From the NCBI GenBank assembly GCA_018806985.1, contig JADANN010000236.1:124001-188000 (forward strand): DNA of 64,000 bases, read 5' to 3'. The translations under genes were made by a program, and so were the position numbers. Shown here piece by piece: positions 1-11,499 of this stretch; position 1 is the stretch's first letter, and every line of letters starts with the position of its first letter. The notes beneath the pieces are model-generated. The model worked only from the letters and a program-made list of their open reading frames with translations. It ran no database searches and was not told the origin of the DNA. This stretch comes from Angiostrongylus vasorum (lineage: Eukaryota; Nematoda; Chromadorea; Rhabditida; Metastrongylidae).

Positions 1-899
1 CTAAAGTCGTCATGGGAAAGGTCGCAATACCAGTTCGCTTGCCGAGCAACTTGAACTTTCCTTATATAGTTCGTTATAATATTTGGCTTGTTTTGCCTCT
101 TCTTCGTCCACCAGTTTATCTAAGTTTTTGCAGTCAGTGGATGTGGGCTTGAGTAGCTGGAAAGAAAAAAAAGTGATAAAATGCTTTTTATTCAAAGAAA
201 ATGCAAATTCGCTGGGATTTAGTTGCTTGGAAAAGACTTGATATTTTGGAATCCTTCTACTATCGTTGTCGTTTTTTGACTGAGTCGAATTCACAAGGAT
301 GGACTTTGTGGTTTTGTTAAGGGAGAGAAAAAAAAACAATCAATGGGATATTGTTGATAGCAAGCAATGGTCGAATTTATGTCGGGAAATTTATAAAAAT
401 ATTAAGCATCTGCGGAACACACGCTGGAAGCATAGATTTGTTGTCTCCACAACAAGGAGACGATTTACCATTCTATTTAACCTACTTAACTTACTTACTT
501 CTAGCATCTCACTTTTTCTTAGGTAGTTGTGCATGCACATTTAAGAGTAATGTTGACGCAGTGAAAAGTATAGGCAGTATTTCGATGAACTGCCTAGCCC
601 CGGCAATGGTTTTGCGACAGGAGATTCAAGCCACTAGTACATTGGTGCAGAAAATAATAGTAGAAAGACACGTGGAAAGTGTCTCTAACTGTGCAGAATT
701 ACAACTTTATTGTACAACATAGTTTTATCTTCTGTTGCTCTGTGCACAATAAATTTTTTTCTCATCTCAAGACCGAACCGAATGTTGTTGACCAGAGATT
801 TCAGAGTAAGGATTACTTTGTCTGTGAATGCGATGAACCCATAAATGTTTAGCAAACCCCAACAGAGGCTTTCTGTTAATCTCGGCGTTGATCAAAAAT

Positions 900-1160
900 C
901 CACTCTTTTTTCTCGATCAGCAAACACCAGGTTGTTATTAAAGCGTTTATTAACAATGCACAATAGTCGACGTTTTCGGTGGTTTCGCCTTCGTCAAATC
1001 CTGGATGAGTCAAATTGACACGCCATCCACGTAGTAAAACTCTATCATAGCCTCAGGATACAAAGCTTAATACATAAACGACTGTTCGAATAACGAGCAG
1101 CTTCTCTTACACAGATGCGTGGTGGTCTTACATGGACGAATAGCGTCCCTGGCACAGGTC
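900..1160. repeat. Foldback repeat R4, left arm
   Basis: The AACACCAGGTTGTTATTA-like terminus is followed by GGTTTCGCCTTCGTC, the signature of the R4 arm family seen throughout the window. Its inverted partner lies at about 3250-3475. The stretch between the arms holds a second foldback element and a mariner, so later insertions may have entered the R4 centre. All of this lies inside intron 3 of HAP1. Confidence 0.6.
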
Positions 1161-1394
1161 AAAAAAATGGATTCGAGATATGGCTCCAGCAGTTGAAATA
1201 CCACCGAACACTCTACAACACCAGCTAGTTCTTAACCATTTGTATAACTCCGCATGCGAAAAAGTACAATTGCATAATTTTTCCCTAACGGTAGAGACGG
1301 CGATTGGGGTTCAATGTAGCCTATCCTTTGTAAAGTTTGTGGGGAGGAATACGCTGGTAGAGCCAGTAGATCACTTCACGCCGGTATAAAAAGA

Positions 1395-1830
1395 ACACCC
1401 AGTCATTAATATCAACTTTTTATCTGCTGCATATTACAATTTTTCACGGCAGGGTATTATGTGTGATACAAGCACAATGATGCTGAGATATGTGCAAAAC
1501 TCCGGACCGCAGGTGTCTGCGGTGAGGAACGACTATTAAAATGCGCTATTACCCTTTCCGGGGGTTAATGCGTTCACCACCACACCATGCCCGTCCTTCG
1601 TTTCGCCTTCCTCTCAGCTAATTCTATCGATCAGTGCCATCATCCCGCTGATGGGTGCCTGCTGACGGCACTAATCGATAGGACTAGCTAAGGGATAGGC
1701 AAAACGAAGCACCGGCGTGATGTTGTGGCGAACGCGTTTCCCCTGGAAAGGGTAGTAGCTACGTTCGTTCCCCAACGAAGACACCTACGGTCCGAAGTTT
1801 TAGGAAACACCTAATCGGTAAATTTAAAGT
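1395..1830. mobile_element. Foldback MITE family F, copy 1
   Basis: The arms are long inverted repeats: GCAAAACTCCGGACCGCAGG on the left matches, inverted, the CACCTACGGTCCGAAGTTTT side at about 1785. They meet near a short centre (about 1640-1665). The outer flank carries CAATTTTTCACGGCAGGGTA, also found in other copies. No ORF; non-autonomous. Copies at 9010, 13865, 46130 and 49735 share the arm sequence. Confidence 0.7.
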
Positions 1831-2090
1831 GAAACCAAATAGTCCTCTAGCCGCTCATAGGACAAAGACATAACGATGAAGACTGAAGTAGAACTCATAA
1901 TCCTCCCACAAGAATCTAAAACTTCAGTGCGTAAGTCTCGAAGTAGTGTACATAAATTCCAAAAGCGCAAAAACGAGGAGCAGTGCGTGATCACGTATGA
2001 TCTCGTCCCATATGCCGGCTTAGTTTTTTTTATTTGAGCCATGTGCATTCTCACCCATGTAACATTCTGCGCGGCTGGTCTCCAATATTA

Positions 2091-3250
2091 TTAGGAAGTT
2101 CAGAAATGAATGAGCGCCTTAAGATATTTGTTGTTCTAATGTACTTTTTACCGATTAAATATTACAAAGCTGGTTTTATGCTTCCTCTAACAATGTTTTC
2201 TTATTTTGACGAAAGTTAAACTTTTCTTCTTTTACTAACTTTGACCTTTGTAATTCTAGATGTCAAAGAAGAGTTTTCGTCAAATTTTCTTTTCTGAGTT
2301 CAAACTCGGTCGTAGTGCAGCTGAGACTGCTCGAAACATTAACGAAGCTTCGGGTGAAGATAGTATTGGTGAGAACAACGCGAACATCGTTCCAGAAATT
2401 CCGATCTGGTGGTTTCACCTTCGAAGATAAAGAAAGCCGCAGACGTCTCAATGAACTTGGCGACGAGAATTGAAGGCACTAAGGGAAGCAAACACGCCAA
2501 CAACCATTCGAGAGCTTGCAGAATAGCTCGGCGTAAGCAGAGGAACAATTTCCACTCACTTGAATCGCACAGGGATGACAAAAAACTCGACAATCGAGTG
2601 TCGCACGAATTAAACGATGATCAAAAAAATCGCCGTTTTGAAGTGTCGTCTGCTCTTATTCTACGCAACAAAAACGACTCTTTTCTTGATCGAAATGTGA
2701 CGTGCACGAGAAATGGAATCTGTACCACAACCAACGACATTCGGCTCAGTAGTTGGATTGCGACCAGGCTCCACAGCAGTTTCGAAAGCCGAGATTGCGC
2801 CAAAAAAGGTTGTGGTGACTGTTTAGTGGTCTGCAATCGTGCTGATTTATCACAGCTTCTTGAATCCGGGCCAAGCGATAGTGCACAGAAGTATTGCCAA
2901 CAAATCGACGAAATGCACCGTAAGCTCCAATAATGACGACCCGAATTAGTTAACAGAAAAGGACCAGTCCTTCTCCACGACAACGCTCGGCCTCACGTTG
3001 TAGAGCCAGAGCTACAGAAGTTGAACGAGTTGGGCTTAAGAAATTTTGCCTCATCAGCCATGTTCATCAGACCTTTCGCCTATCAACTACCACTTCTTGG
3101 AGCACATTGACAACTTTCTGCGCGAGTAATGCGTCAATAACAACGATGATGGAAACAATGCCTTCAGCGACTTCATGGCTTCTGGAACTCCAGAATTTTA
3201 TGCAACTGGAAGAAATACACTTGTTTCTCGTTGGCAAAAACGCGTAGGTT
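2091..3250 (+). mobile_element. Degenerate mariner transposon with transposase pseudogene
   Basis: A 5' terminal-repeat-like TTAGGAAGTTCAGAAATGAA begins at about 2091. The transposase reading starts at ATG 2261 and shows, across shifting frames, the mariner N-terminus (FKLGRSAAETARNIN), the linker HELNDDQKNRRFEV (about 2605) and the C-terminal LLHDNARPH motif (about 2970). Multiple frameshifts and stops make it non-functional. No 3' terminal repeat was found; the element runs into foldback repeat R4 at about 3250. It sits in intron 3 of HAP1 and has no counterpart in HAP2 intron 3, so it arrived after the duplication. Confidence 0.88.
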
Positions 3251-3475
3251 TAATCGGTGTGTGTTTAAGAGAGGTTGTTCACTATGCGAATATATTAAGG
3301 TTTGTCTGCTGATATTATAATAGTGTTTGACTGAGTGCATTGCGTGTCAATTTATCTCATCCAGGCTCCGAAATGACAGAACTGCCGAAACGTCGTGTAT
3401 TGCGCATTGCTAATAGAAGCTGTAATAACAGTCTTGCTTTTACTCATCAAAAAAATCAGTGGACCATAAATGTTT
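3250..3475. repeat. Foldback repeat R4, right arm
   Basis: Reads GTGTTTAAGAGAGGTTGTTC onward through CTGCCGAAACGTCGTG to CTGTAATAACAGTCTTGC, the inverted counterpart of the arm at 900-1160. It abuts the truncated mariner 3' end. Confidence 0.6.
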
Positions 3476-5159
3476 GTTCAGCTCATAACATTCCTTAAGT
3501 GATGAACAGATGAGCAAATAATTACTACATCATTTGCAGTGATTCAAATACTGGCTCTACGGGGGACCGACAGTTTGCACAGGTTTGCTTCTCGACATGA
3601 GATCGAATCGCGCTGTTAGGCAAACGGAAGATATTTCGTTCTTCTTTATCACATGATTTTATACGATTGAGCACAAAATCTGCTTTTTATACTCACTAAA
3701 TCCGGTTCACCAGGCGTTGTGGAGTGAATCGGTATCGGTTGCCAGTGATTTCCACGTTCCCATTCGGAGCTACCTTCAGCTGGATAAAATCCAGATAAGA
3801 AAGCTTGCGCTGAAGTAGGCGCTCGATCGGAATCCGATGAACGAATATACACCTATAAGGAAATACAGTCCCACTACAGTTTAAAACACTGACCTGTAGA
3901 TAATGAGAACAGGTAATTCTCTCTTAAGACATTTTGAATGTACTTCTGGTCCTAGCTTCCTTATCCTCGATCCCAGTAAGAAAATGAAGCGTCTAGTGAG
4001 AAATTTTAATGTTAATTGTGGCTTTTGAAAATAGGAGATCAAGTAAGCAGCTCTTTGTGATTAACGGAGTTGCACGTGATAGGCTACGACGTCACAGGCT
4101 AGATTACGAATAGAAGAAATTTTACAATGTGTAGCAATTACGGAGGAAAAAGCTTTTTCCTTTGATCAATCCGTGAAGGATTAACTTTGTTTTCCACTTT
4201 AGCACCGTAGATGTGGTAAAATGTAGATTTATCCTGTAGATTTATTTTGAGGTATCGCCCTACCGGTACTTTTTTTCCCTCCGAAATCATTTCGACAGCA
4301 TTTCACCAGAACTTGAGAGGTGGTGGACCTTAGCCGCTTGAGGACTGGGTCTGAGCCATTTTCATGGGTGTGTTTTGCCAGAACTTTTTGTGCCATATCT
4401 GTCTAGGTCGATAAAAAATACAACCTTGGTATACAGGTTCTTCTCGAAACGAAATAGTGCAGTACAATGATGTATTCGATCATCTCGACACTTCTCCATG
4501 GACTCGTAATCTACTACACAGTGATGACATAGAACCATACCTGGTTCGGAATGAAGTGCTGCGAAATAAAGTGTTTGTATCTCTTTCGAAAGAAAGTGCC
4601 AAACTCGTTTATTTGTTTAATGCCTATCTAAAGAAAACCAATCTTTATAAATGATTAAATATTACAACGACATTTTTTGGACTTTGTTGCACAACAATTG
4701 AGCCATCATGATTGTAACCTATTCATCACGGAAATCCACATTACTTTCCCAATTCGATAACGAGTAGTTATGGGCTGTTAAATCGTTGCCTCTCAGGCCA
4801 CCAGACATATTTTGTATGAGTGCTTCAAACGAAAGGTTTCAAAGCAGAAACCGTCCTGTTTTTTGAGCCATGCTCTTATTCGCGCTCTTTTTAAAAGATA
4901 TAACCAACGTATTTTAGAGTGATACGTTTGTGAAGGCGAAATGTCACAACTAACTTTCGTTAGTTGTGACCATCTCCGCTGCCATGCGGATTCATTGTAA
5001 GGATACTTGGGATAGGGCGAGGGATTGTGGTGCACGATCACCGTGTCTCCATATCGCCTGTACGAACACCAACTTACCGTCTGCCGAGCTCTGTGGCAGT
5101 TGCCTAACCAGAAATATTGCTGCTAACAGCTCCGAAGGAAGTGCGTTGGTTTTCATACT

Positions 5160-7190
5160 AAAAAAAATAGTGTGTGGTTTCAATATGGTCATGAAATTAT
5201 AACCTGCCTATGGATGCTCTAAAGTGCCAATTAGATCGCAACGGGGACGATCGTAGCGCTGTGATTTAACATTACGTAATTTACCCAAATGATAGAAGTA
5301 CCTAACTTTGTGCAAGGTTAGTAGTATTGAAAATGTTGAACAGAAAGAAGAGTCTTTTAGCTCTACATAAGAGAATATTTTCATAAAAATCTTAGAGAAT
5401 GACAAAATGTACATCTTTATCACTAGGGCTCTACGAAGAGGTTTTGAAATTGAAGGTACAATGCTCCCTGCTGAATGGTTTACTTTGTCATCGTCACTGG
5501 TAAACGTTGGCCGTTATCCAACTGCAAGGTACGGTGGGATGTTCACGCTCTATCTATTCTTATCTGATGAAGCTAAGTCGTTCAAGTGTGCAGTAAATAG
5601 TTAGCTCAAGTCACAAGCACAGTGTTTGAAGTAAAAGCTTTTCGGCTTGAAAAGGCTCTTGAAGAGTGTCGATTATTCTTATGGTTCTTAAAATCAACGA
5701 AAAGCAGGAATAATATCATGCGATCAACACCACCTGTGATACACCATCGTAGCTCAGATTTTTTCCTTCCTGAGTTTGCTTAATTTTTCATCCTGCGTTG
5801 ATTCTGTCAATATGCTCTTTCTTTTTAAGGAAAGCGTTTTGTAACGACGGAAACTTAGGATTCAAGTTTTCTGTTTAGAAAAAAGGAACTGACTCACTCA
5901 CTGACTGGACAATATGTTTATGTTTGCCTCCAGGCTTTCAAAACGACGAAGTACATCGAAGCATTAACAATGTGAGCGATAACTCGCTAAAGACCTTAAG
6001 TCAGCATATGAGTAGTGCTCGTCAAAACAATGACTTGTTGGTCGATGACAAGGCGAAAAGAATGCCGGTCATTAGAATTATTAAACCATACTTATCTTTG
6101 TGTTGTGCCCCAGTGGAAACGAAAGAAATTTTTTAAATAACTCTTTCAGGAAAAATTTTGGACTTGAGAACGGGAATGAAGGAAAGTCTGTCAATTCTCC
6201 AGTGACATTGCCACCATTTTTTGAGTGGAGCAAGATCGACTGATGGGAATGAAAGCACTGACATATACACAAAAGTAGAAGCAGCTGCGAAAATATGAAT
6301 GGTGCAGCAAAACGTAACATGGAGCACTTTCCACAATGGAGTTTGATTCCAGCAGATCAGCACTCTATAAAAATCATATTTTTGCCATAGAATAACATCA
6401 CTTCTGCACTTTTTAATCATTAACGCCCCCTCTCTCTAATAGAATTTGAACACCTCTTTTTTGTGACATCTGTCTTTTAGTTTGCACAGATTAATAAGAG
6501 ATGTAAAACAATACCTGTTTGTTGTCGTGCCGCTTTCGAGGCCACGTATTCATGACAGATTTTAACACACAGAGGAAATATCACTCCGACACACAACAAA
6601 CTGGGAGATGAAGCCCAACTGTGGGATAGCAGTAGCACGACAATACAGACATTTCTGCTAGTTTTTCATATGTCATTTACTTAACGTTCAGTTCTAGTGG
6701 TCACTGAATGGCCCAGTCTGGCGCCATTGGTGCCTTCATGAAACTTTCTCTGTGGCCACGCCTGCAAACTGACGTCTACGTGATCGTCTTCAGTCTTTGT
6801 TCAACCTGTTGTCCACTATTTGGCGCCAATGGGAGGGAATGGAGGCATTTCTGGTTCACATGTAATCAATAATGATCCAAATTAATTCCAGTTCTGTTCT
6901 CATATTCCTCCAGTTCTTAGAATAGGTAAAACGTCCTTGTACAGAAGAAAAACTTTAGATTTGAAGAGAACTTAGTTCTCATATATTACGGTGTTCGCAG
7001 AATAGATTTGTGCATCTTTAGTGAAATTGTGCATAAAAAGAAGAATGAAGGGAAATTCTCTGTAAGAATGAGTAGCACACTGTAATTGGTTCTAAACCTT
7101 TTGACATCTCTATTTTTTCTATTATTTATTTTCTATTCTTGTCTTTATTTTCTAGTGCTAAGGTAAGAACTATGGAATTTTTTGAACTTT
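5160..7190. repeat. Segmental-duplication flank upstream of HAP1 (unit 1)
   Basis: No gene recognised. Blocks match the region upstream of HAP2: for example the GCAGTAGCACGACAATACAG block at about 6630 matches about 39545, and the TTATCTTTGTGTTGTGCC block at about 6090 matches about 38715. Similarity is patchy with many indels, as expected for old duplicated non-coding DNA. Short ORFs here are not conserved between the two copies. Confidence 0.6.
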
Positions 7191-7194
7191 ACTA

Positions 7195-7450
7195 TTATGC
7201 GCATATGGCGCAGTGGTCCACTGCAACACACATGGAATCGATAGATGCACCCTTGGTTCACCAAGCCTTCCAGCTCTACGTGGTCGGCAAATTGGTACCA
7301 GACCTGTCTTCTGTGAGAATAACAGCACTGGCTCGATACATCGACAAGCCACCGCGGGTCATTGTAAAGGCCATTTATGCACTTAATCACCTCTAAACGA
7401 TACTTGGTGAAGTCCAATGCATGGTGCATCCCTTAGGGATTGATCAACGT
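7195..7450 (+). mobile_element. tRNA-derived SINE, family S1
   Basis: Begins with a box-A-like TGGCGCAGTGGTCCACTGCA and continues through a conserved body (GGTCGGCAAATTGGTACCAG; GCACTGGCTCGATACATCGA) to a CGCATCCCTTAGGGATTGATCAACG-type tail, here TGCATCCCTTAGGGATTGAT. Other copies: 17935, 20590, 28010, 32205, 35155 and 58690. Confidence 0.75.
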
Positions 7451-7479
7451 CGGGAGCTTTATTTTTTATCTTTTTTTGC

Positions 7480-9009
7480 TACTATGCGAGAGTGGTCCCT
7501 AGTGATTTTGATATATTAAAAGTATTAGTTTCCAGAAGTATTCAAGAAAATTCACGTTCCAAGTCCATCTAGAAAGACGTTTGCAGCACCATGAAAATTT
7601 ATCAGATTAAAGGAGATATAAAGTTGCGCACTTTCCCACTCAATTTTTGACACTGGACTGTTACTGTAGGGAAAAACTTAAAATTTTTTGTGAGGGCATT
7701 ATCTTATAAAACGTTTCCCAATACTGCTCCATTTAATATCACTGTGCATAACGTGCGTTTCCACTGACATTTGGACTTCCAAAACGTAAAACCAACATAA
7801 ATGTCTCATAGCAGGAGCTTTCTATCATATCCAACAGTAATTTTCAAGACCTACTTTCCGTTAACCACGGCTTTGATTAATGATTCCTTGTTCTCTTGAT
7901 AAGCGCACACGAGGGTGTTACCACCCTATTTGTTCTCGAAACCTGACTTTTTGCAGATTTCTCTTTCTGTAAGGCCTGGCAAGGTCAAGTTGACTGTGAT
8001 CTTGTCAGCAAAGCACCTCTATAACCCTAACAGAAAATCATGAAAGCTAAACTTCCATCGCACTGGAAACGAAATAGCTTTTTAGGACAATCAATGCTTA
8101 CGATGAGCTCTCCACTAAAAATTCGACATGGAGATGGCCTCTCTTGTATTAAAATACCAGCCTTTAATACTGTGTGAGATCACGCGTGGTTACGAGGCAT
8201 TCCTCTTTGCGGTTCATTTTCGGATTCTTGGAATTTTTACAGGACGATTCAAGAGTTTTATGCGCTCAAGTTTTCTATTCCTTTGCGAGAATGCTAACTT
8301 CAACTTCTCCTTTATTTCTTTGCGTCCGATGTGTCCCTTGTCGAATATTTGGGACTATAACTTCACGATTTATACGGCCGCACAGTGGTCTACTAGTTTC
8401 GATAATGTTTACGAGCTAGAACGCTTCACAAGGAATCATATTCACTGAACTCGAAGACGTGCAATCGTCGTGTCTACGGTGGTTTAAAATATGCAATTTC
8501 GCCAAGTGCATATACAGTGATATAAGCCGTTCGAAAAAACTAGCTGATGTCTTAGAGTGTTCAGTGATAAATCAGTCGTTGCTATCGCTTTCTCTAAAGG
8601 TGCCTTTTTTTATGCAAGCGGTTACAGACGTTTCCTTGTTAGAGATTGTTACCTCATTCTTTATTTATAAAAAACTGACGCTTCGACAGATTTCGCCTTT
8701 ATCAACGCCTATAAAGGTGGAATTCTTCGAAATTTAGTAGGCCGAACACCTGTTTAACAAAAACAGAAAAGTCACGAAACTAAGACTATAGTCGCATTAA
8801 AAACAAAATGACCTTCGCACAGTCATCGCTTTCTTTGAGTCTTCCACTGAGTGGTCTATGTTCTGGAGAACTGCACCGAATCACATGGAAGAGTAATGTG
8901 CCTTGCTCACATTAATATGTCGTTCTTAAATATTGTGCGAGATCAATATTGTATACGAGATAACTAGGCATTCCCCCTACGGTTCACTTTTGTATTCTTG
9001 AAATTTATC
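7480..9009. repeat. Duplicated flank and decayed R4 fragments; no gene seen
   Basis: About 7560-7860 matches about 40200-40400 and about 19140-19400 (the AAATTTATCAGATTAAAGGA block), so it belongs to the segmental duplication. From about 7960 to 9009 there are broken pieces of R4, including the centre (CTTTGCGGTTCATTTTCGGA at about 8207) and arm (CTGACGCTTCGACAGATTTC at about 8676). The 106-aa and 92-aa reading frames here lie on these repeats and are not taken as genes. Confidence 0.5.
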
Positions 9010-9500
9010 CGAAGTACAACCACAATGTTGTTGAGATATTTGCAAAAAATCTGGACAGCAGGTGTCTAAGCTGGGAAACGAACGCGCTATTGTCCTTTCC
9101 GGGGAGTAACGCCTTCACCACCACATTTGTATTTCGCTTAGTACCCTCCCGTGAAATTTATAGCAGGCAGAAAATAAAAAAGTAAAACATTGTGATTTCA
9201 ACTACAGCCTCAGCTTAACTGGCTTCAATGCCAATGTGGGCTCCCCCAGATCAATCCCGCTGATGGGTGATTGCTGATGGCGTTGGTCGATACAACTAGC
9301 TGAGAGACAGGCGGAACGAAGGACCCGCATGGTGTTGTGGTGAACGCGTTAGCCTGCGGAAAGGGTAATAGCTAGTTCGTTCCCCACCGCAGAAACCTGC
9401 GGTCCGGAGTTTTGCAAATATCTCATCATCTTTGTGGTTGATTTAGCATTATTCCCTGCCTGTGGAAATTGTAGTAGGCAGTAAATAAAACAGTAAGCAT
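9010..9500. mobile_element. Foldback MITE family F, copy 2
   Basis: The left edge GTACAACCACAATGTTGTTG and GAGATATTTGC face the right edge GCAAATATCTCATCATCTTTGTGGTTG. The internal arms carry AACGAACGCGCTATTGTCC and its inverse. The tail TTGTAGTAGGCAGTAAATAA is the family 3' edge. Confidence 0.7.
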
Positions 9501-10074
9501 GTCATGGCAGTTGGAAGCTATCAAGCTAAGTGGGAGAAACGCAAGGGCCCGCAACATGAGAACAGCGGCTATATGCCTCAACCTTTAAATAAACTAGTAA
9601 TCTTAATATTCCGCCAGTATATGGCATCGGTAAGGCTTATTTTTATAAAATATTTGTTCAGGATATAATAGGTTAGGGCATGGTTAGAATGGAAAAAGTT
9701 TGCGAATAGTTTTCTTATAAACTTCTGTTTTGTGAACGAAGAGGAAGTTCCAACGGTGAGATATCTTTACTGTAATTGAGGAGTAGCCCATTTCTTTAAA
9801 ATGCTTAGAAGTTCTATGCACTGTAGTATTTTTCTCAAATCTTTTCTAATGTATGTTTGTTCCTAAAGTGAAAGGCCTGCAAATATGGCTGCTTGTCTTA
9901 CTTTGCAAGAACGTGCCCCCGTGCTAACCACGTTGCGAAACTTGGGATTCGTTGTCCACCATACTGAAGAAAGAAATCCAGCCGGTTATCGGACCTCGGA
10001 AGAATATTGAATAATTGGTTTTGGTTAAGGATGATGGCCACCAACAACATTTTAATTTTGTTGTTCATGAAAAG

Positions 10075-10455
10075 TTGAATCCTCCCAACGGTTTGCCGCC
10101 TCATCGTGGCTGGGAGGTGCTCCTGGGTGTCGGACTGCGATGTACAGCTGGGGTTTCACCCTGGCAGGGTCACCCAAGCTGAGAAGGAGTCCGGCGTTTC
10201 CATCAGGAAGCATAGCTAAGAGTAAAGCAATACCAGGATCCACCACCGTCCTGGTATCAAAGTCTCATGGTGGCAAATCTCCCTCTGATCCACAAGGGCT
10301 GCGACTGCCCGTGGTGGTGAAGACCTGGGGGCAGACTTTGATCAGGCTGGCCTCGGCATTCCAGGGAACCACAATAACTTAACAAGCAAATCTCCGATAA
10401 ATGGTGATTATGCTGAGGCGAACACAACCAGTAGGATGAGCCGTTCAAGTGTCAA
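10075..10455 (-). repeat. Dispersed repeat R3, about 370 bp
   Basis: Shares CCGCCTCATCGTGGCTGGGA, the TACCAGGATCCACCACCGTC block and GGCAGACTTTG with copies at 45232-45605 (opposite orientation) and 52485-52870. The AAGTGTCAAGTGTTAAGTGG-like end resembles the short tandem tails of LINE 3' ends elsewhere in the window, so R3 may be a non-autonomous LINE derivative (inference). Confidence 0.65.
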
Positions 10456-10669
10456 GTGTTAAGTGGTTCACGGAAGCCCTTAAAAGCCGAGGCAGCCCAT
10501 TTTCAGTCGACTATTTCATGTCAGGCATTTGTTGCCAGCTCACAAGAAACATGTCGTAATACTGTATTATTAGCTGAATGTGTTGACTCAATATCATAAG
10601 TGAAAAATGGAATGCTTTTTGAAAAAAAGTATTAAAAGTCAGAATTATTCAAAAAATTTCTTCTCGAAA

Positions 10670-11498
10670 ACATACAACCTGGGGTGTTGGTGTGCGCGGC
10701 CGGAAATGCGTGTCAAGATGACTCTGGTTATGAAAGATTTATGCCAGCTGTTTGTGAATTTGAGTCTTGTGTGAACACGGAGAGACCGAGTATAACGGTG
10801 ACGCCAACAACAAGAAATAGAGGAGGAAGCATAGGCTGTCCAACCATTTCATTTAGTGCTGACTTCAGAGAAATGGCACTGGAAACATAAAACCATTCCA
10901 GGTACCATGCTACGGTGCCTACATGAATAACAAGACTCAATATTTTTAGCAATCGAAAGCAATTCAGTAGAGCAGAACAGTTCCTCAAAAAATGCTAGGA
11001 TTACTTTGTGGTGTACTTGAGCGGACAAGAAAACAAGAAAAAAAACAGCGAATCATTGCCTACATTCACTGATTATTGCTTATTGTCATTGCTTACTTAG
11101 TTATGTACACTTAACTAGAAAGCAGAGATTGATCAGTGCCCAGGTTAATAGAAAGTCGTTCTTGAGAATTACACCAAAAGGCAAAAGTATTCGTTTAGTT
11201 CGTTGGCAGCAAGAGGCTTAGTAAGGAATACCGAACATCCAGGTGAGTTTTCACCACCTTCTTCGAATGCATTTGCTGGTAGGTTCATGTACATTTTCTA
11301 ATGTCGTGCTCCTTCTGGCATCTCATATCGCCCCCGCCACTGTTAAAGGAAGATGACTGCATTGTAGAGCAGTTCGCCAAAAACCACATGATTTCGTGTG
11401 CGAAGCAAATTTCCCAACCTTGTGCTCGACCTAATTACGAAGAAAACGTACACATTCTCTGAACTACTCAGACCGACCATTTAGAAGTTCTCCAAAAT
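10670..11498 (+). pseudogene. ASP-C: CAP/ASP gene fragment with in-frame stops
   Basis: Three exon remnants align with exons 7, 8 and 9 of ASP-A. About 10670-10901 carries the cysteine-rich hinge (NACQDD, VCEFESC), a Thr-containing linker (SITVTPTTRNR) and the second CAP start (FSADFREMALET). 11199-11278 reads SLAARGLVRNTEHPGEFSPP. 11349-11498 reads EDDCIVEQFAKNHMISCAKQ and then RPNYEENVHIL. Lesions: TAA at 10888-10890, where ASP-A has CAA; TGA at 11460-11462, where ASP-A has GGA; a 2-bp deletion near 11262; and a lost donor after 11498 (CT where ASP-A has GT). Upstream CAP1 exons and downstream exons are absent. ASP genes encode secreted cysteine-rich proteins; this copy cannot. Confidence 0.85.
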
Positions 11499-11499
11499 C

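Larger units (their letters stand above)
1..5156 (-). pseudogene. Histidine acid phosphatase paralogue HAP1, 5' exons, frame-disrupted and cut by window edge
   Basis: Secreted histidine acid phosphatase family (phosphomonoester hydrolysis through a phospho-histidine). Seen, in transcription order: exon 1 4955-5156, with signal peptide and the RHGDRAP catalytic motif; exon 2 4541-4627 (starts IGIKQINEFG); exon 3 3697-3852 (VYIRSSDSDR to EPDL); exon 4 from 156 past position 1 (LLKPTSTDCKNLDKL). Junctions are GT-AG and phase 0. The start at 5156 is the Met just before the hydrophobic leader. Compared with HAP2 (27697-37400) there is an extra G in the run at 5021-5023, which breaks the frame between APQSL and the following PYPKYPYNES stretch. 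There is one base fewer near 57-62 and another near 14-18 in exon 4. Intron 3 (157-3696) is swollen by a foldback repeat and a mariner. Either a pseudogene or a gene read through consensus errors; the 3' half lies outside the window. Confidence 0.8.

Noticed and set aside
4457..4654. 65-aa plus-strand frame with a similar frame at 36573-36767
   Set aside because: Conservation between the copies is explained by exon 2 of HAP1/HAP2 on the opposite strand.
4793..5041. 82-aa minus-strand frame as an independent gene
   Set aside because: It is the post-frameshift part of HAP1 exon 1 reading on into intron 1.
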